Positions 33,380 to 41,169 of a DNA stretch of 64,000 nucleotides are shown piece by piece. The DNA is from Nocardia salmonicida NBRC 13393 (GTDB lineage Bacteria; Actinomycetota; Actinomycetes; Mycobacteriales; Mycobacteriaceae), in NCBI RefSeq assembly GCF_001613085.1, contig NZ_BDBR01000003.1, forward strand, positions 1 through 64,000. The letters are read 5' to 3'. The notes beneath the pieces were generated by a model that saw only the letters and a list, made by a program, of their open reading frames with translations, was not told the DNA's origin and ran no database searches. The stretch's first letter is position 1, and each line of letters begins with the position of its first letter. Position numbers and translations under genes: made by a program.

Positions 33380-34324
33380 TCAGACGGTGGCGGCAGCCTG
33401 ATCGGTGACGACCTCACCGATCCAGGGCAGCACCGCGGACCGTACGTCGACCGTTCGCGGGAGCAACCCGTTCGCCGCGAGGAGGTCGGCGGCGCGCTGC
33501 TGCTCGTCGAGGAAGTCCTCGCTCACCGGGTGCACGCCGAACGGGCGGCCGCGCAGCGCTGCTTCCCAGGCGTCGAGGTCGGCGGGGATGCCGCGTGACT
33601 CGGCGTCGTCGACGAAATACCGCGCCGCTTCGCGGGGGTTCGCGGCGATCCAGGCATCGGACTCCTGCAGCGCGGCCAGTACCGCTTCGACCGCGGCACG
33701 GTTGCCTGCAGCCAGGTCGCGGCGGGTGAACCACAGCGACGGGTGGCTGAACACCGAGGCGGTGTCGACCAGCGTGGTGAGCTCGGTGGCGGCCTCCACG
33801 TCCCGCAGGCCGGGGTAGGTACCGACCCAGGCGTCGAGTTCACCGGCCAGCAGCGCGGCGCCGCCTCCGCGCACATCGACGTCGACCGGTTCGACATCGG
33901 CCCAGGTGAGACCGGCCTGATCGAGGGCGAACAGCAGCAGGGTGGTCTGCCACGAGCCGTGCGCGATGCCGACCCGCTTGCCCTTCAGATCCGCGGCGGA
34001 GGTGATGCCGCTCGCCGCGGTCGCGACCAGTCTGCCGTTCTCCACCCGGGGACCCGAGATACCCAGATAGACGATGTCGCGCTGGTTGGCGAGCGCGGTG
34101 ATCGGCGGGGTGAAGCCTGTGCCGATGATGTCGTAGCCGCCCTCGGTGAACAGCCAGTCCGAATGTTCGCTGGGCAGCGCGGTTTCGGGATCGACGCGCT
34201 CGGGCTGCGGCAGAGCGCGCAGGTCGACCCATTCGACCTCGGGCAGCGACCGCTCCAGGATCCCGCGGTGGCGCAGGACGAACAGCGAGTTGTTGTGCGG
34301 GAAATAGCCGACCCGAATGCTCAT
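33380..34324 (-). CDS. Signal-less SsuA/NMT1-like binding-protein homologue
   Basis: The 314-residue protein has the SsuA/TauA-type periplasmic-binding fold (VGYFPHNNSLFVLRHRGILE, YDIIGTGFTPPITALANQ, AADLKGKRVGIAHGSWQTTL) but begins directly with the first strand: there is no signal peptide or lipobox. It also contains no cysteine, so it cannot use a DszB-like Cys mechanism. It is the last gene of the operon and overlaps the aldolase gene by ATGA. It may be a cytoplasmic enzyme or chaperone evolved from a binding protein, as happened with DszB, or an intracellular sensor. Its function is unknown. Confidence 0.8.
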   Translation of the reverse strand: MSIRVGYFPHNNSLFVLRHRGILERSLPEVEWVDLRALPQPERVDPETALPSEHSDWLFTEGGYDIIGTGFTPPITALANQRDIVYLGISGPRVENGRLVATAASGITSAADLKGKRVGIAHGSWQTTLLLFALDQAGLTWADVEPVDVDVRGGGAALLAGELDAWVGTYPGLRDVEAATELTTLVDTASVFSHPSLWFTRRDLAAGNRAAVEAVLAALQESDAWIAANPREAARYFVDDAESRGIPADLDAWEAALRGRPFGVHPVSEDFLDEQQRAADLLAANGLLPRTVDVRSAVLPWIGEVVTDQAAATV

Positions 34325-35040
34325 CGCGCGTCTCCGATCAGGCCCAGGCGACGAGCTTCGTCAGCCAGACCGCTGCGCTGCCACTGCGCGGCGAGGTTCG
34401 AGGGATCGAATTCGACCGAGCCGCCGAGGGTTTCGGCGATCGCCTGGTACTGCGCGCCCTCTTCGAGCAGCACGACGAACTTCGCCAGCTCCAGCAGACC
34501 GGCGCGACCGATCACATTGGCGCCGCCGTTGGCCTCGAAAATCGCGACCAGGTGCGGGTCGACCTCGAGGCGGCCCAGGATGAAGTCGCCCGCGCCGATC
34601 GTGCGGTCGATGTGCGGCGCGATCTCGCGCGAGAGAGTGAGGCGCTGCGAGGCGGCGTAGCGGATCGGCAGGGTGCGGTGGGTCTGGGCCCAGCCGCCGA
34701 GCCACGGGGTGTGGATGTGGACGACGGAGGTGATCTCGGGGTGCGCGCGGAACACCTTCGCGTAGCCGGTGACGAACCCGGCGGATCCCCTGCCGGACAG
34801 TATTTCTCCGTCGAAGGTGGCGACGACGGGTTCGACGGTGGGGTCGGTGGCCCACGGGCCGGGCGCGTTGAGCGCGACGGCGATCTCCTCGCCGGGTACC
34901 CGCTCCACGAAGTTGACGGTGCCGTTGCCGGTGACGGTTCCGGTTTCCCGGAATACCCGGAACGCGGTGTCGGCGTCGCGGGTGACCGCGTCGACGAAGG
35001 CCGTGACAGCCTCCGGCAGACGGGTTTCGGTGGTGGTCAT
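34321..35040 (-). CDS. Class II aldolase/adducin-family protein
   Basis: The 239-residue protein has the class II aldolase metal motif HIHTPW (His108, His110) preceded by DGEILSGRGSAGFVTGYAKV, with a probable third His at 143 (EIAPHIDR). Family members are zinc-dependent aldolases, epimerases or decarboxylases acting on small hydroxy-carbonyl compounds. In this operon it could process a carbonyl fragment released by the monooxygenases; that is inference. It is separated by 15 bases from the upstream SsuD-like gene and overlaps the downstream gene by ATGA. Confidence 0.85.
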   Translation of the reverse strand: MTTTETRLPEAVTAFVDAVTRDADTAFRVFRETGTVTGNGTVNFVERVPGEEIAVALNAPGPWATDPTVEPVVATFDGEILSGRGSAGFVTGYAKVFRAHPEITSVVHIHTPWLGGWAQTHRTLPIRYAASQRLTLSREIAPHIDRTIGAGDFILGRLEVDPHLVAIFEANGGANVIGRAGLLELAKFVVLLEEGAQYQAIAETLGGSVEFDPSNLAAQWQRSGLADEARRLGLIGDAR

Positions 35041-35055
35041 CGAAGGACTCCTGTG

Positions 35056-36225
35056 TTATCGGGCCGTCGCGAAGACGGTCTCGGTGGACGGGGTGGTGAG
35101 CCGGGAACGGCCGAGCAGTGGGAGGACTTCCTCGCCGACCCGGTAGGCCTCTTCCAGGTGCGGGTTGCCCGCGAGAATAAAGGCGTCGACGCCGAGGTCG
35201 ATCAGTTCGTCGAGCCGCTGGGCGACCTGTTCGTAGCTGCCGACCAGACCGAAGGCCGGGCCGCCGCGGATCAGGCTGAACCCGGCCCAGACGTTGGGCT
35301 GAACTTCCAGATCGCGGTAGCCGGTGATGGTTTCGGGTACCCATCCCGCGATGCGGGCGGCGCCGACCGAGTCGCCTTGGGCGGCACGGTTGGCGGCGTC
35401 GCGGTCGACGAAGGCCCAGCCCTTCTCGATCTCGGCCCAGGCCGCTTCCTCGGTGTGGCGGGCGACGATGTCGATGCGGACCGCGAACTTGGGTGTGCGG
35501 CCGGTGGTTTCGGCGTTGCGGCGCACACCGTCGAATTTGGCGCGCAGGTCGGCGTAGGGCTCGAGCCAGGACAGGTAGTAGTCGGCGTGGCGGCCCGCCG
35601 CGGCGACGGCGGCGCCCGAGGAGCCGGAGAAGTACACCTCGGGGAAGGGCTGTCCGGCCAGGCCGGGCGGCAGCGCGGCGCCCTCGGTGCCGAAGAAGCG
35701 GCCGTCGTGATCGAAGGGTTCGCCGTCCCATACTCCGCGCAGCACGTCGAGGAATTCGCTGGTCCGCGCGTAGCGGTCGTCATGGGAAACCTTGTCGCCC
35801 CACCACAATTGGGCCGGTCCGCCGCCCCCGCTGATGATGTTGTAGACGAGTCGCCCGCCGGTGGCGCGTTGCAGGCTCGCCGACATCCTGGCCGCCTGCA
35901 CCGGGTGCAGGAAGCCGGGCTGGAAGGCGACCATGAAGCGGTAGGTGGTGGTCTCGGCGGCGAGCGCGGCGGCCACCGCCCACGGGTCGTCGGTCACCGG
36001 GAACGACGGCAGCAGCCCGCCGAGGAAACCCGCCGATTCCGAGGCTCTCGCCACTGCGACGACGTGGTCGAGATAGCTGTACTGGTCGAGTGCGCCGTCG
36101 CGGATGGCCGGTGCGATATTGCCCGGTCCGTAGCCGCTCGCATTGCCCCGGTTGTAGCGGCGCGGGGTGCGCAGGGAAGCGTGGTCGCCTTCCATGCCGA
36201 TGCGCCAATAGACGTCGATGGTCAT
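35056..36225 (-). CDS. SsuD-type flavin-dependent monooxygenase A
   Basis: The 389-residue bacterial-luciferase-like protein follows E. coli SsuD over its length, notably AFQPGFLHPVQAARMSASLQ, RYARTSEFLDVLRGVW, QPNVWAGFSLIRGGPAFGLV and GVDAFILAGNPHLEEAYRVG. SsuD uses FMNH2 and O2 to cut sulfonates to sulfite and aldehyde. Compared with SsuD from memory, Cys54 and His228 are not conserved (His position is Asp in VRIDIVAR), so the substrate probably differs from simple alkanesulfonates. No flavin reductase gene is in the operon. It overlaps monooxygenase B by ATGA. Confidence 0.88.
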   Translation of the reverse strand: MTIDVYWRIGMEGDHASLRTPRRYNRGNASGYGPGNIAPAIRDGALDQYSYLDHVVAVARASESAGFLGGLLPSFPVTDDPWAVAAALAAETTTYRFMVAFQPGFLHPVQAARMSASLQRATGGRLVYNIISGGGGPAQLWWGDKVSHDDRYARTSEFLDVLRGVWDGEPFDHDGRFFGTEGAALPPGLAGQPFPEVYFSGSSGAAVAAAGRHADYYLSWLEPYADLRAKFDGVRRNAETTGRTPKFAVRIDIVARHTEEAAWAEIEKGWAFVDRDAANRAAQGDSVGAARIAGWVPETITGYRDLEVQPNVWAGFSLIRGGPAFGLVGSYEQVAQRLDELIDLGVDAFILAGNPHLEEAYRVGEEVLPLLGRSRLTTPSTETVFATAR

Positions 36226-37322
36226 GCGGTGAGCTCCTGCGCTGTGGTGAGGGTGCGGCCTGCCGGGTCGGCGAGGAACAGCAGATGTTCGCCCGCGCGA
36301 TGGATTTCCTCGATGTTCGGATGTCCGGCCAGCACGAAGGTCTGCACGCCGGCGCTCTCATAGGCCGAGAGTTGTTGTGCCACCTGCTCGTAACTGCCGA
36401 CCAGGCCGATACGCTGGTCGTAGCCGAGGGCATCGAAGCCCGCCCAGCGGCCGTCGCCGAGCGCGTGTTCGGCCGCGGTATCGGAGCGGTCCAATTCGGC
36501 CCACTGCCGGTGGACTCTGGCCCAGGCTTCGCCCTCGGTCTCCCTCGCGATGATCGGCAGCTCCAGACCGACCCGTACCCGGCGTTCGGCGGCGGTGGCT
36601 CGCTCCCCCAATTCGGTGACGGCACCGGCGATTCCGTTCGGGCTCTCGGCGAACAGGTGTAGGTCGCCGTGCGCGGCCGACAGCGCCAGCGCGGCCGGTG
36701 AGGTGCCGCTCAGGTGCACGCTCGGGAACGGCAGACCGGACAGGATTCCGCGGAATCCACCGTCGATGACGTCGTAGTAGCGGCCGGAGTAGTCGAAGCC
36801 GGTGCCTGCGAATCCCGCTGCGCCGATCTCGTTCTCGTTCCAGACGCCGCGTGCGACGGTGAGGAACTCCGCGGCACGGTCGTAGCGCTCGTCACCGGTG
36901 ACGCGGTCGCCGCGCGAGCGGGCTTCGGCCTCGTCGGTGTCGACGGCCAGTCGCCAGTTCAGTCGGCCTGCCGAGTGCCGCTGCAGAGTCGCCGACACCT
37001 TGGCCGCGTACACCGGTGTGCCGAAGGCGGGCTGGAATTCGACGGTGACCCGGGTGTAGCGGGTGGCGCGCAAGGCCGCGGCCGCCACGATCCAGGATTC
37101 CTCGCCGAGCGGGTCGTAGGGCGCGAGTACGCCGTCGAAGCCGTTCAGCTCGGTGGCATCGACGATCTGGGCGAGATCGTCGAACGGACCGAACCGGCCG
37201 GGCCGGACATCGGTGGCCTCAGCAGGAGGCGTCGGCGGGCCGAAGCCACCGCGACCACGCAGTTCGGGCTTCGCACGGCGGCCGTCGCCCCGGCTGGGCA
37301 GCCGCCAATAGAACTCGCTCAT
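36222..37322 (-). CDS. SsuD-type flavin-dependent monooxygenase B
   Basis: The 366-residue second luciferase-fold monooxygenase in the operon begins with MSEFYWRLPSRGDGRRAKPE and contains EFQPAFGTPVYAAKVSATLQ, RYDRAAEFLTVARGVWNENE and GVQTFVLAGHPNIEEIHRAG. It is clearly related to monooxygenase A but diverged. The SsuD segment carrying Arg226/His228 reads GLELPIIARE here, so both residues appear lost. Two such enzymes next to a desulfinase suggest sequential oxygenation as in DszC/DszA, although these belong to the SsuD branch. It overlaps both neighbours by ATGA. Confidence 0.87.
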   Translation of the reverse strand: MSEFYWRLPSRGDGRRAKPELRGRGGFGPPTPPAEATDVRPGRFGPFDDLAQIVDATELNGFDGVLAPYDPLGEESWIVAAAALRATRYTRVTVEFQPAFGTPVYAAKVSATLQRHSAGRLNWRLAVDTDEAEARSRGDRVTGDERYDRAAEFLTVARGVWNENEIGAAGFAGTGFDYSGRYYDVIDGGFRGILSGLPFPSVHLSGTSPAALALSAAHGDLHLFAESPNGIAGAVTELGERATAAERRVRVGLELPIIARETEGEAWARVHRQWAELDRSDTAAEHALGDGRWAGFDALGYDQRIGLVGSYEQVAQQLSAYESAGVQTFVLAGHPNIEEIHRAGEHLLFLADPAGRTLTTAQELTA

Positions 37323-38344
37323 GCGGGCACCCGCTCGGCGGCGACGAGCTCCTGTGCGCGAGCCAACGGCTCAGGGGCGACCCAGGATTCGAGATCGAAG
37401 TCCGCGGCCAGGAAACCGTGGCTGTAGAGGAACTGCTTCTGCACGCCGAGCAGCTCGACGCGTTCGGCGGTGAGCGAGGGATGCAGTCCGCGATGGAATT
37501 CGTCGCCGTAGGCCGCGGCGACTCCCTCTGGCCCGGACAGTGTTTCGCGCTGCAGCACCGCGCGGACGCCGTCGAGATCGCCGGCGGCCCAGTCGGCGGC
37601 GCGCAGGCTCTGCGCGAGGAAGCCGACGACGACCTCGGGCCGGGACTCGAGCAGGTCGGCGTGCACGGTGATCGGACGCGGTGTCCCGTTGTTGACCCGC
37701 AGGTGCTTGGTAGCCGAGGCGTCGAGGTCGACCGCGACGCGGAGCCCGTTCTCCTTCGCCACTTCCTGGGCGCGGGCGCCCTTGACGTAGATGGCGTCGA
37801 CCTTGCCGTCGAGGAGCTCCTCCACACCCCACGTCGTCGAGCGCCGTGCGCTCTGGATCGCGGTGCGCACCTGCGGATCCCGCTCGACATCGAGCTCGAC
37901 GACCCGGACATCGGCCAGGGTCAGCCCGGCGGGGCGCAGCGCGTTGGCGAAGCCGTGCAGGGCCATCGCGCGCGGGAAGCTGCGTGCCTGGTCCTGGGCC
38001 CAGGCGGGGACGCCGACGCGCACACCGGCCAGGCCCGCCGCGTCGGTGACCGGCGAATCGGGGCCGACCAGGATCGCCTGGGACTCGTCGATCCAGGTCA
38101 GCCCGATCAGGCGGGTGGGCGAACCCTGCGCGCGAGCGGCCAGGGCGGGCACATTGCCGCCCTCCCGGATCAGGCCGGACAGGTCGTGCAGGAAATGGTG
38201 GCCCGCGAGCTCGGGACCGGCGTCCTGCAGGACACCGAATTCGAGGCCCGCGCTCGCGGCGGTCTCGCCGAGCCAGCCGAGGCTGTGCGCGAGACCGCTC
38301 GCGGTCGGCACGGGGCAGCGGGTGTACCACAGTGTTTCGGTCAT
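37319..38344 (-). CDS. DszB-like sulfinate desulfinase homologue
   Basis: The 341-residue protein lacks a signal peptide and aligns with DszB, the 2'-hydroxybiphenyl-2-sulfinate desulfinase of dibenzothiophene desulfurization. It opens ETLWYTRCPVPTASGLAHS, placing Cys10 at the DszB nucleophile, and His50 and Arg60 (GHHFLHDLSGLIREGGNVPA) keep the ten-residue spacing of the DszB His60/Arg70 pair. RLIGLTWIDESQAILVGPDS and the C-terminal QKQFLYSHGFLAADFDLESW also follow DszB. It would hydrolyse a C-S bond of a sulfinate to release sulfite. The DszB comparison is from memory; the substrate is probably not biphenyl sulfinate. Confidence 0.85.
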   Translation of the reverse strand: MTETLWYTRCPVPTASGLAHSLGWLGETAASAGLEFGVLQDAGPELAGHHFLHDLSGLIREGGNVPALAARAQGSPTRLIGLTWIDESQAILVGPDSPVTDAAGLAGVRVGVPAWAQDQARSFPRAMALHGFANALRPAGLTLADVRVVELDVERDPQVRTAIQSARRSTTWGVEELLDGKVDAIYVKGARAQEVAKENGLRVAVDLDASATKHLRVNNGTPRPITVHADLLESRPEVVVGFLAQSLRAADWAAGDLDGVRAVLQRETLSGPEGVAAAYGDEFHRGLHPSLTAERVELLGVQKQFLYSHGFLAADFDLESWVAPEPLARAQELVAAERVPA

Positions 38345-39105
38345 GACAGGCTCCTGGTGTGTGGTCCGACGCCGAGCTGGGCGAGGAATTGCGTGCGGTA
38401 ACCGAGGGTTTCGGGTGCCGCGTGATCACGCGGGTGGGGTAGGTCGATGTCTTCGTCGACGGCGAAGCGGCCGTGGTCGAGGATGATCACCCGATCAGCG
38501 AGGCGGATCGCCTCGTCGACGTCGTGGGTGACCATGAGGACGGCGGGCCGGTGCCGGGCGACGAGATCGCCGACCAGGTCCTGCATCTGGAGCCGGGTGA
38601 GGGCGTCCAATGCCGCGAACGGTTCGTCGAGCAACAGCAGTTCCGGTTCCCGCACCAGTGCCCTGGCGAGTGCGGCGCGCTGGGCTTCGCCGCCGGAAAG
38701 CGTGGCGGGCCAATGGCCTGCTTTACCGTCGAGGTGGACTTCGTTCAGTGCGCGCAGACCGGCTTCGCGTTGCTGCTTGCCGCGCCGCAGGCCGACGATG
38801 ACGTTGGCCAGCACCCGCTTCGACGGGATCAGCCGGGGCTCCTGATAGACCGTCGTGCGTCGGGAAGGCACCAATACCTCACCGGCATCGGGGGTTTCGA
38901 GCCCGGTGAGCAGACGCAACAGGGTGGTCTTGCCGGTGCCGCTCGGACCGAGCAGCACCACGAACTCACCGCGGCGGATGGTCAGGTCGACTCCGTCGAG
39001 CACTGTCTTCTCGCCGAACGCCTTGCGCAGGCCGGTGATCGATACCGCGACCGGGGCCGGTGCTTCGGTCTCGACCTGGACCGGTGCGGCTGTTGCCGTC
39101 GTCAT
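38341..39105 (-). CDS. ABC transporter ATPase, SsuB type (desulfurization operon)
   Basis: The 254-residue ATPase has Walker A GPSGTGKTT, signature LSGGEAQR, Walker B LLLLDEPFAALD and VTHDVDEA, with the VYQEPRLIPSKRV segment typical of SsuB/TauB. The start at ATG 39105 overlaps the permease stop as ATGA; the long upstream frame is antisense to the permease gene. It energises the importer formed with the two genes upstream. It overlaps the DszB-like gene by ATGA, so uptake and desulfurization proteins are made together. Confidence 0.93.
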   Translation of the reverse strand: MTTATAAPVQVETEAPAPVAVSITGLRKAFGEKTVLDGVDLTIRRGEFVVLLGPSGTGKTTLLRLLTGLETPDAGEVLVPSRRTTVYQEPRLIPSKRVLANVIVGLRRGKQQREAGLRALNEVHLDGKAGHWPATLSGGEAQRAALARALVREPELLLLDEPFAALDALTRLQMQDLVGDLVARHRPAVLMVTHDVDEAIRLADRVIILDHGRFAVDEDIDLPHPRDHAAPETLGYRTQFLAQLGVGPHTRSLS

Positions 39106-39917
39106 CGGATCGCCACCTGCTTCCGCCATGGCATCGCGTAGCGTTCCGCGAGCCGCACGAGTGCGTCGAACACCAGACCGAGCAGCGCGTAGAGCACGAC
39201 GCACAGCACCATGTAGTCGGTGCGGTTGTATTCCTGAGCGAGGGTCACCAGGTAGCCGACGCCCTGCTGGGTGCCGACCTGCTCGGCGGCGATGAGCGCG
39301 GTGATGCTGATCGACAGGCACACCCGCAGCGCCATCAGAATCCCGGGCAGCGCGGCGGGCACGATCACCTCGACCACCAGCCGGGTGCCGGTGAGGCCGA
39401 AACTGCGGGCCGCCTCGACCATCTTGCGGTCGACATTGCGCACGCCGAGGTAGGTGTAGGCATACATCGGCGCGGTCGTCGCCACCGCGATGAGCAGGAT
39501 CTTGTACAGCTCGTCGATGCCGAACCAGGCGATGAACAGCGGAACCAGCGCCAGGAACGGCACGGCCCGCACGATCTGCATGGTCGAATCGACCAGTTCC
39601 TCACCGAGGCTGGACAGGCCCGACAGCAGGCCGAGCACCAGCCCGACCCCGACGCCGATTGCCACACCGGCGGCCGCGCGCCCGAACGAGGCGAGCGCGA
39701 ACTCCACCAGCTGGCCGCTGTCGAACAGTTCGACGAACGCCGACCAGACCGCGGCGGGGCCCGCGATCACCCGCGGCGAGATCGCGCCGCTCGCCGAACC
39801 CACCCACCAGACCAGCACGATCGCGGCGGGGAGAACAGCACGCAGGCCGAGCGACAACCACCGCGGCCGCTGCCGGGCGACGCGCGACCGGGGCGGGGCC
39901 AATGCGAGGCTACTCAC
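39102..39917 (-). CDS. ABC transporter permease, SsuC type (desulfurization operon)
   Basis: The 271-residue membrane protein has about six hydrophobic segments and the EAA loop EAARSFGLTGTRLVVEVIVP. It starts at GTG 39917, one base after the binding-protein stop. It is closest in style to sulfonate/aliphatic-sulfonate permeases and differs clearly from the permeases of clusters 1 and 2. Confidence 0.92.
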   Translation of the reverse strand: MSSLALAPPRSRVARQRPRWLSLGLRAVLPAAIVLVWWVGSASGAISPRVIAGPAAVWSAFVELFDSGQLVEFALASFGRAAAGVAIGVGVGLVLGLLSGLSSLGEELVDSTMQIVRAVPFLALVPLFIAWFGIDELYKILLIAVATTAPMYAYTYLGVRNVDRKMVEAARSFGLTGTRLVVEVIVPAALPGILMALRVCLSISITALIAAEQVGTQQGVGYLVTLAQEYNRTDYMVLCVVLYALLGLVFDALVRLAERYAMPWRKQVAIR

Positions 39918-39918
39918 C

Positions 39919-40956
39919 TCACTTACCCTTCAGTGCGGCGAGCTGGTCCGGGGTGAGCTTGGACTTCAGGTCGTAGAAGATGTCGCCGGCGGCGATCCGG
40001 CGCGAGATGACGCCGTTGTCGGCGAAGGTGTTCACCACATCGGCCAGGTCGGTGGCATCGGATTCGGCGGGCAGGCGTGGCACGGTGACCTCACCGCCGA
40101 CCCGGACCGCGTCGGCGAGCCGGTCACCGGTCAGCGCACGCGGGCCGGTCTTCTCGAAGACGTTCTCGAAGTCGGCGGGCGTGGCCTTCTGCTTCGCGGT
40201 GAGTCCCTGCAGCACTTCCAGGTACTTCGCGGCGATATCGGGGCGCTTGTCGAGGACCTCGGTGCGGAACACGACCACGGTGTTGTCCTTGGAGCCGACG
40301 GACTTCTCGGTGGCGATCTCCTCGGCGCCCGAGGCCTTGGCCTCCTGGTAGGGCACCAGGAACGATGCCCAGGCGTCGACCTTGCCGGTCGCGAAGGCCG
40401 AAGCGGCGTCCTTCTGCTGCAGGGGCACCCGGGTCACCATGTCGGCCGGAATGCCTGCCTGGGCCAGCGCTTTGAGCGTGATGTACTCGCCCTTGCCCGC
40501 GGGATTCACCGCGATCCGCTTGCCGACCAGGCCCGCCACGGTGGTCACGCCCGACTCGGGGGTCACCACGATGCCGCTCTGATCCTGACCCGCCGGGTCA
40601 GCCACGGCGACGATCTTCACGCTGACGTCCTTGGACAGCGCACCGACGACGGGGCTGAACGCGGCGCCGGAGACGTCGAGTTCGCTGGTGTTGAACAGCT
40701 TCAACATGGAACTGAAACCCGGTGTGGTGCTGACCCATTCGATCTTGGCGCCCAGCGGGGCGAGTGCGGCGTCGAAGGTGCCGTCGCGCTTACCGACCGC
40801 GAGCGGGCCGCTGTTGCCCGGATCGGTGACCTTGAGAACGAACGAGGCTTGCGCTCCCTGTTCCGGCGTGGAGTCGGAGCCACACGCCGCGACGAGGGCT
40901 ACGACGGGGACGATCGCGAGGGCGATCCGCGAGAAGGCCGGCAGCCTGCGGGACAT
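39919..40956 (-). CDS. ABC substrate-binding lipoprotein, SsuA type (desulfurization operon)
   Basis: The 345-residue protein has a lipoprotein signal peptide (MSRRLPAFSRIALAIVPVVA followed by the lipobox VAAC) and an SsuA/NMT1 binding fold (ELDVSGAAFSPVVGALSKDV, VAGLVGKRIAVNPAGKGEYI). It has no NosL-like extension, unlike the binding proteins of clusters 1 and 2. It is the first gene of the eight-gene operon and faces the IclR gene across a region with two dyads. It probably captures an organosulfur compound outside the membrane. Confidence 0.92.
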   Translation of the reverse strand: MSRRLPAFSRIALAIVPVVALVAACGSDSTPEQGAQASFVLKVTDPGNSGPLAVGKRDGTFDAALAPLGAKIEWVSTTPGFSSMLKLFNTSELDVSGAAFSPVVGALSKDVSVKIVAVADPAGQDQSGIVVTPESGVTTVAGLVGKRIAVNPAGKGEYITLKALAQAGIPADMVTRVPLQQKDAASAFATGKVDAWASFLVPYQEAKASGAEEIATEKSVGSKDNTVVVFRTEVLDKRPDIAAKYLEVLQGLTAKQKATPADFENVFEKTGPRALTGDRLADAVRVGGEVTVPRLPAESDATDLADVVNTFADNGVISRRIAAGDIFYDLKSKLTPDQLAALKGK

Positions 40957-41031
40957 CGGGGCTCCTGTTCGGGGGCTGGGGGGTGATGCCTTCGCAGCGT
41001 AGGAGCGGGTGTGGTCTCGAACGAGGTATGC

Positions 41032-41050
41032 CTTTCCGCGGATCGGAAAG
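41032..41050. promoter_or_regulatory. Operator-like dyad 1, probable IclR site
   Basis: CTTTCCGCGGATCGGAAAG is a perfect inverted repeat with 7-bp arms and a 5-bp spacer in the divergent region between the desulfurization operon and the iclR gene. Its core TTTCC-N7-GGAAA recurs at 41109-41125. Arms of TTTCC/GGAAA type resemble sites of IclR-family proteins. Confidence 0.7.
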
Positions 41051-41108
41051 CTTGACAGCGATGGACTTGTCGTTCTATGGCAGGTGATGCGGTTTCTCCT
41101 CCGTCGAC

Positions 41109-41125
41109 TTTCCACATAACGGAAA
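41109..41125. promoter_or_regulatory. Operator-like dyad 2, probable IclR site
   Basis: TTTCCACATAACGGAAA repeats the TTTCC-N7-GGAAA arrangement of the dyad at 41032-41050. The centres lie 76 bp apart, about seven helical turns, so two dimers could bind the same face of the DNA. Confidence 0.65.
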
Positions 41126-41156
41126 ATCGAGAGGTAATGGGCTCGAACACCTGTGT

Positions 41157-41162
41157 TACCGT
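41157..41162 (+). promoter_or_regulatory. -10-like hexamer TACCGT, leaderless iclR start
   Basis: TACCGT ends seven bases before GTG 41170, with no ribosome binding site. It supports that GTG as the translation start and places the iclR promoter just downstream of dyad 2, as expected for autoregulation. Confidence 0.45.
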
Positions 41163-41169
41163 CGGCCCT

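Noticed and set aside
37319..38344. DszB-like protein as an ordinary ABC binding protein
   Set aside because: It has no export signal, the operon has a separate lipoprotein binding protein, and the Cys/His/Arg arrangement and C-terminal segment follow DszB rather than SsuA.
39105..39321. Extended N-terminus for the desulfurization operon ATPase
   Set aside because: The extension is Arg/Pro-rich antisense of the permease gene. The ATG at 39105 makes an ATGA overlap and places the ABC domain at the normal distance.
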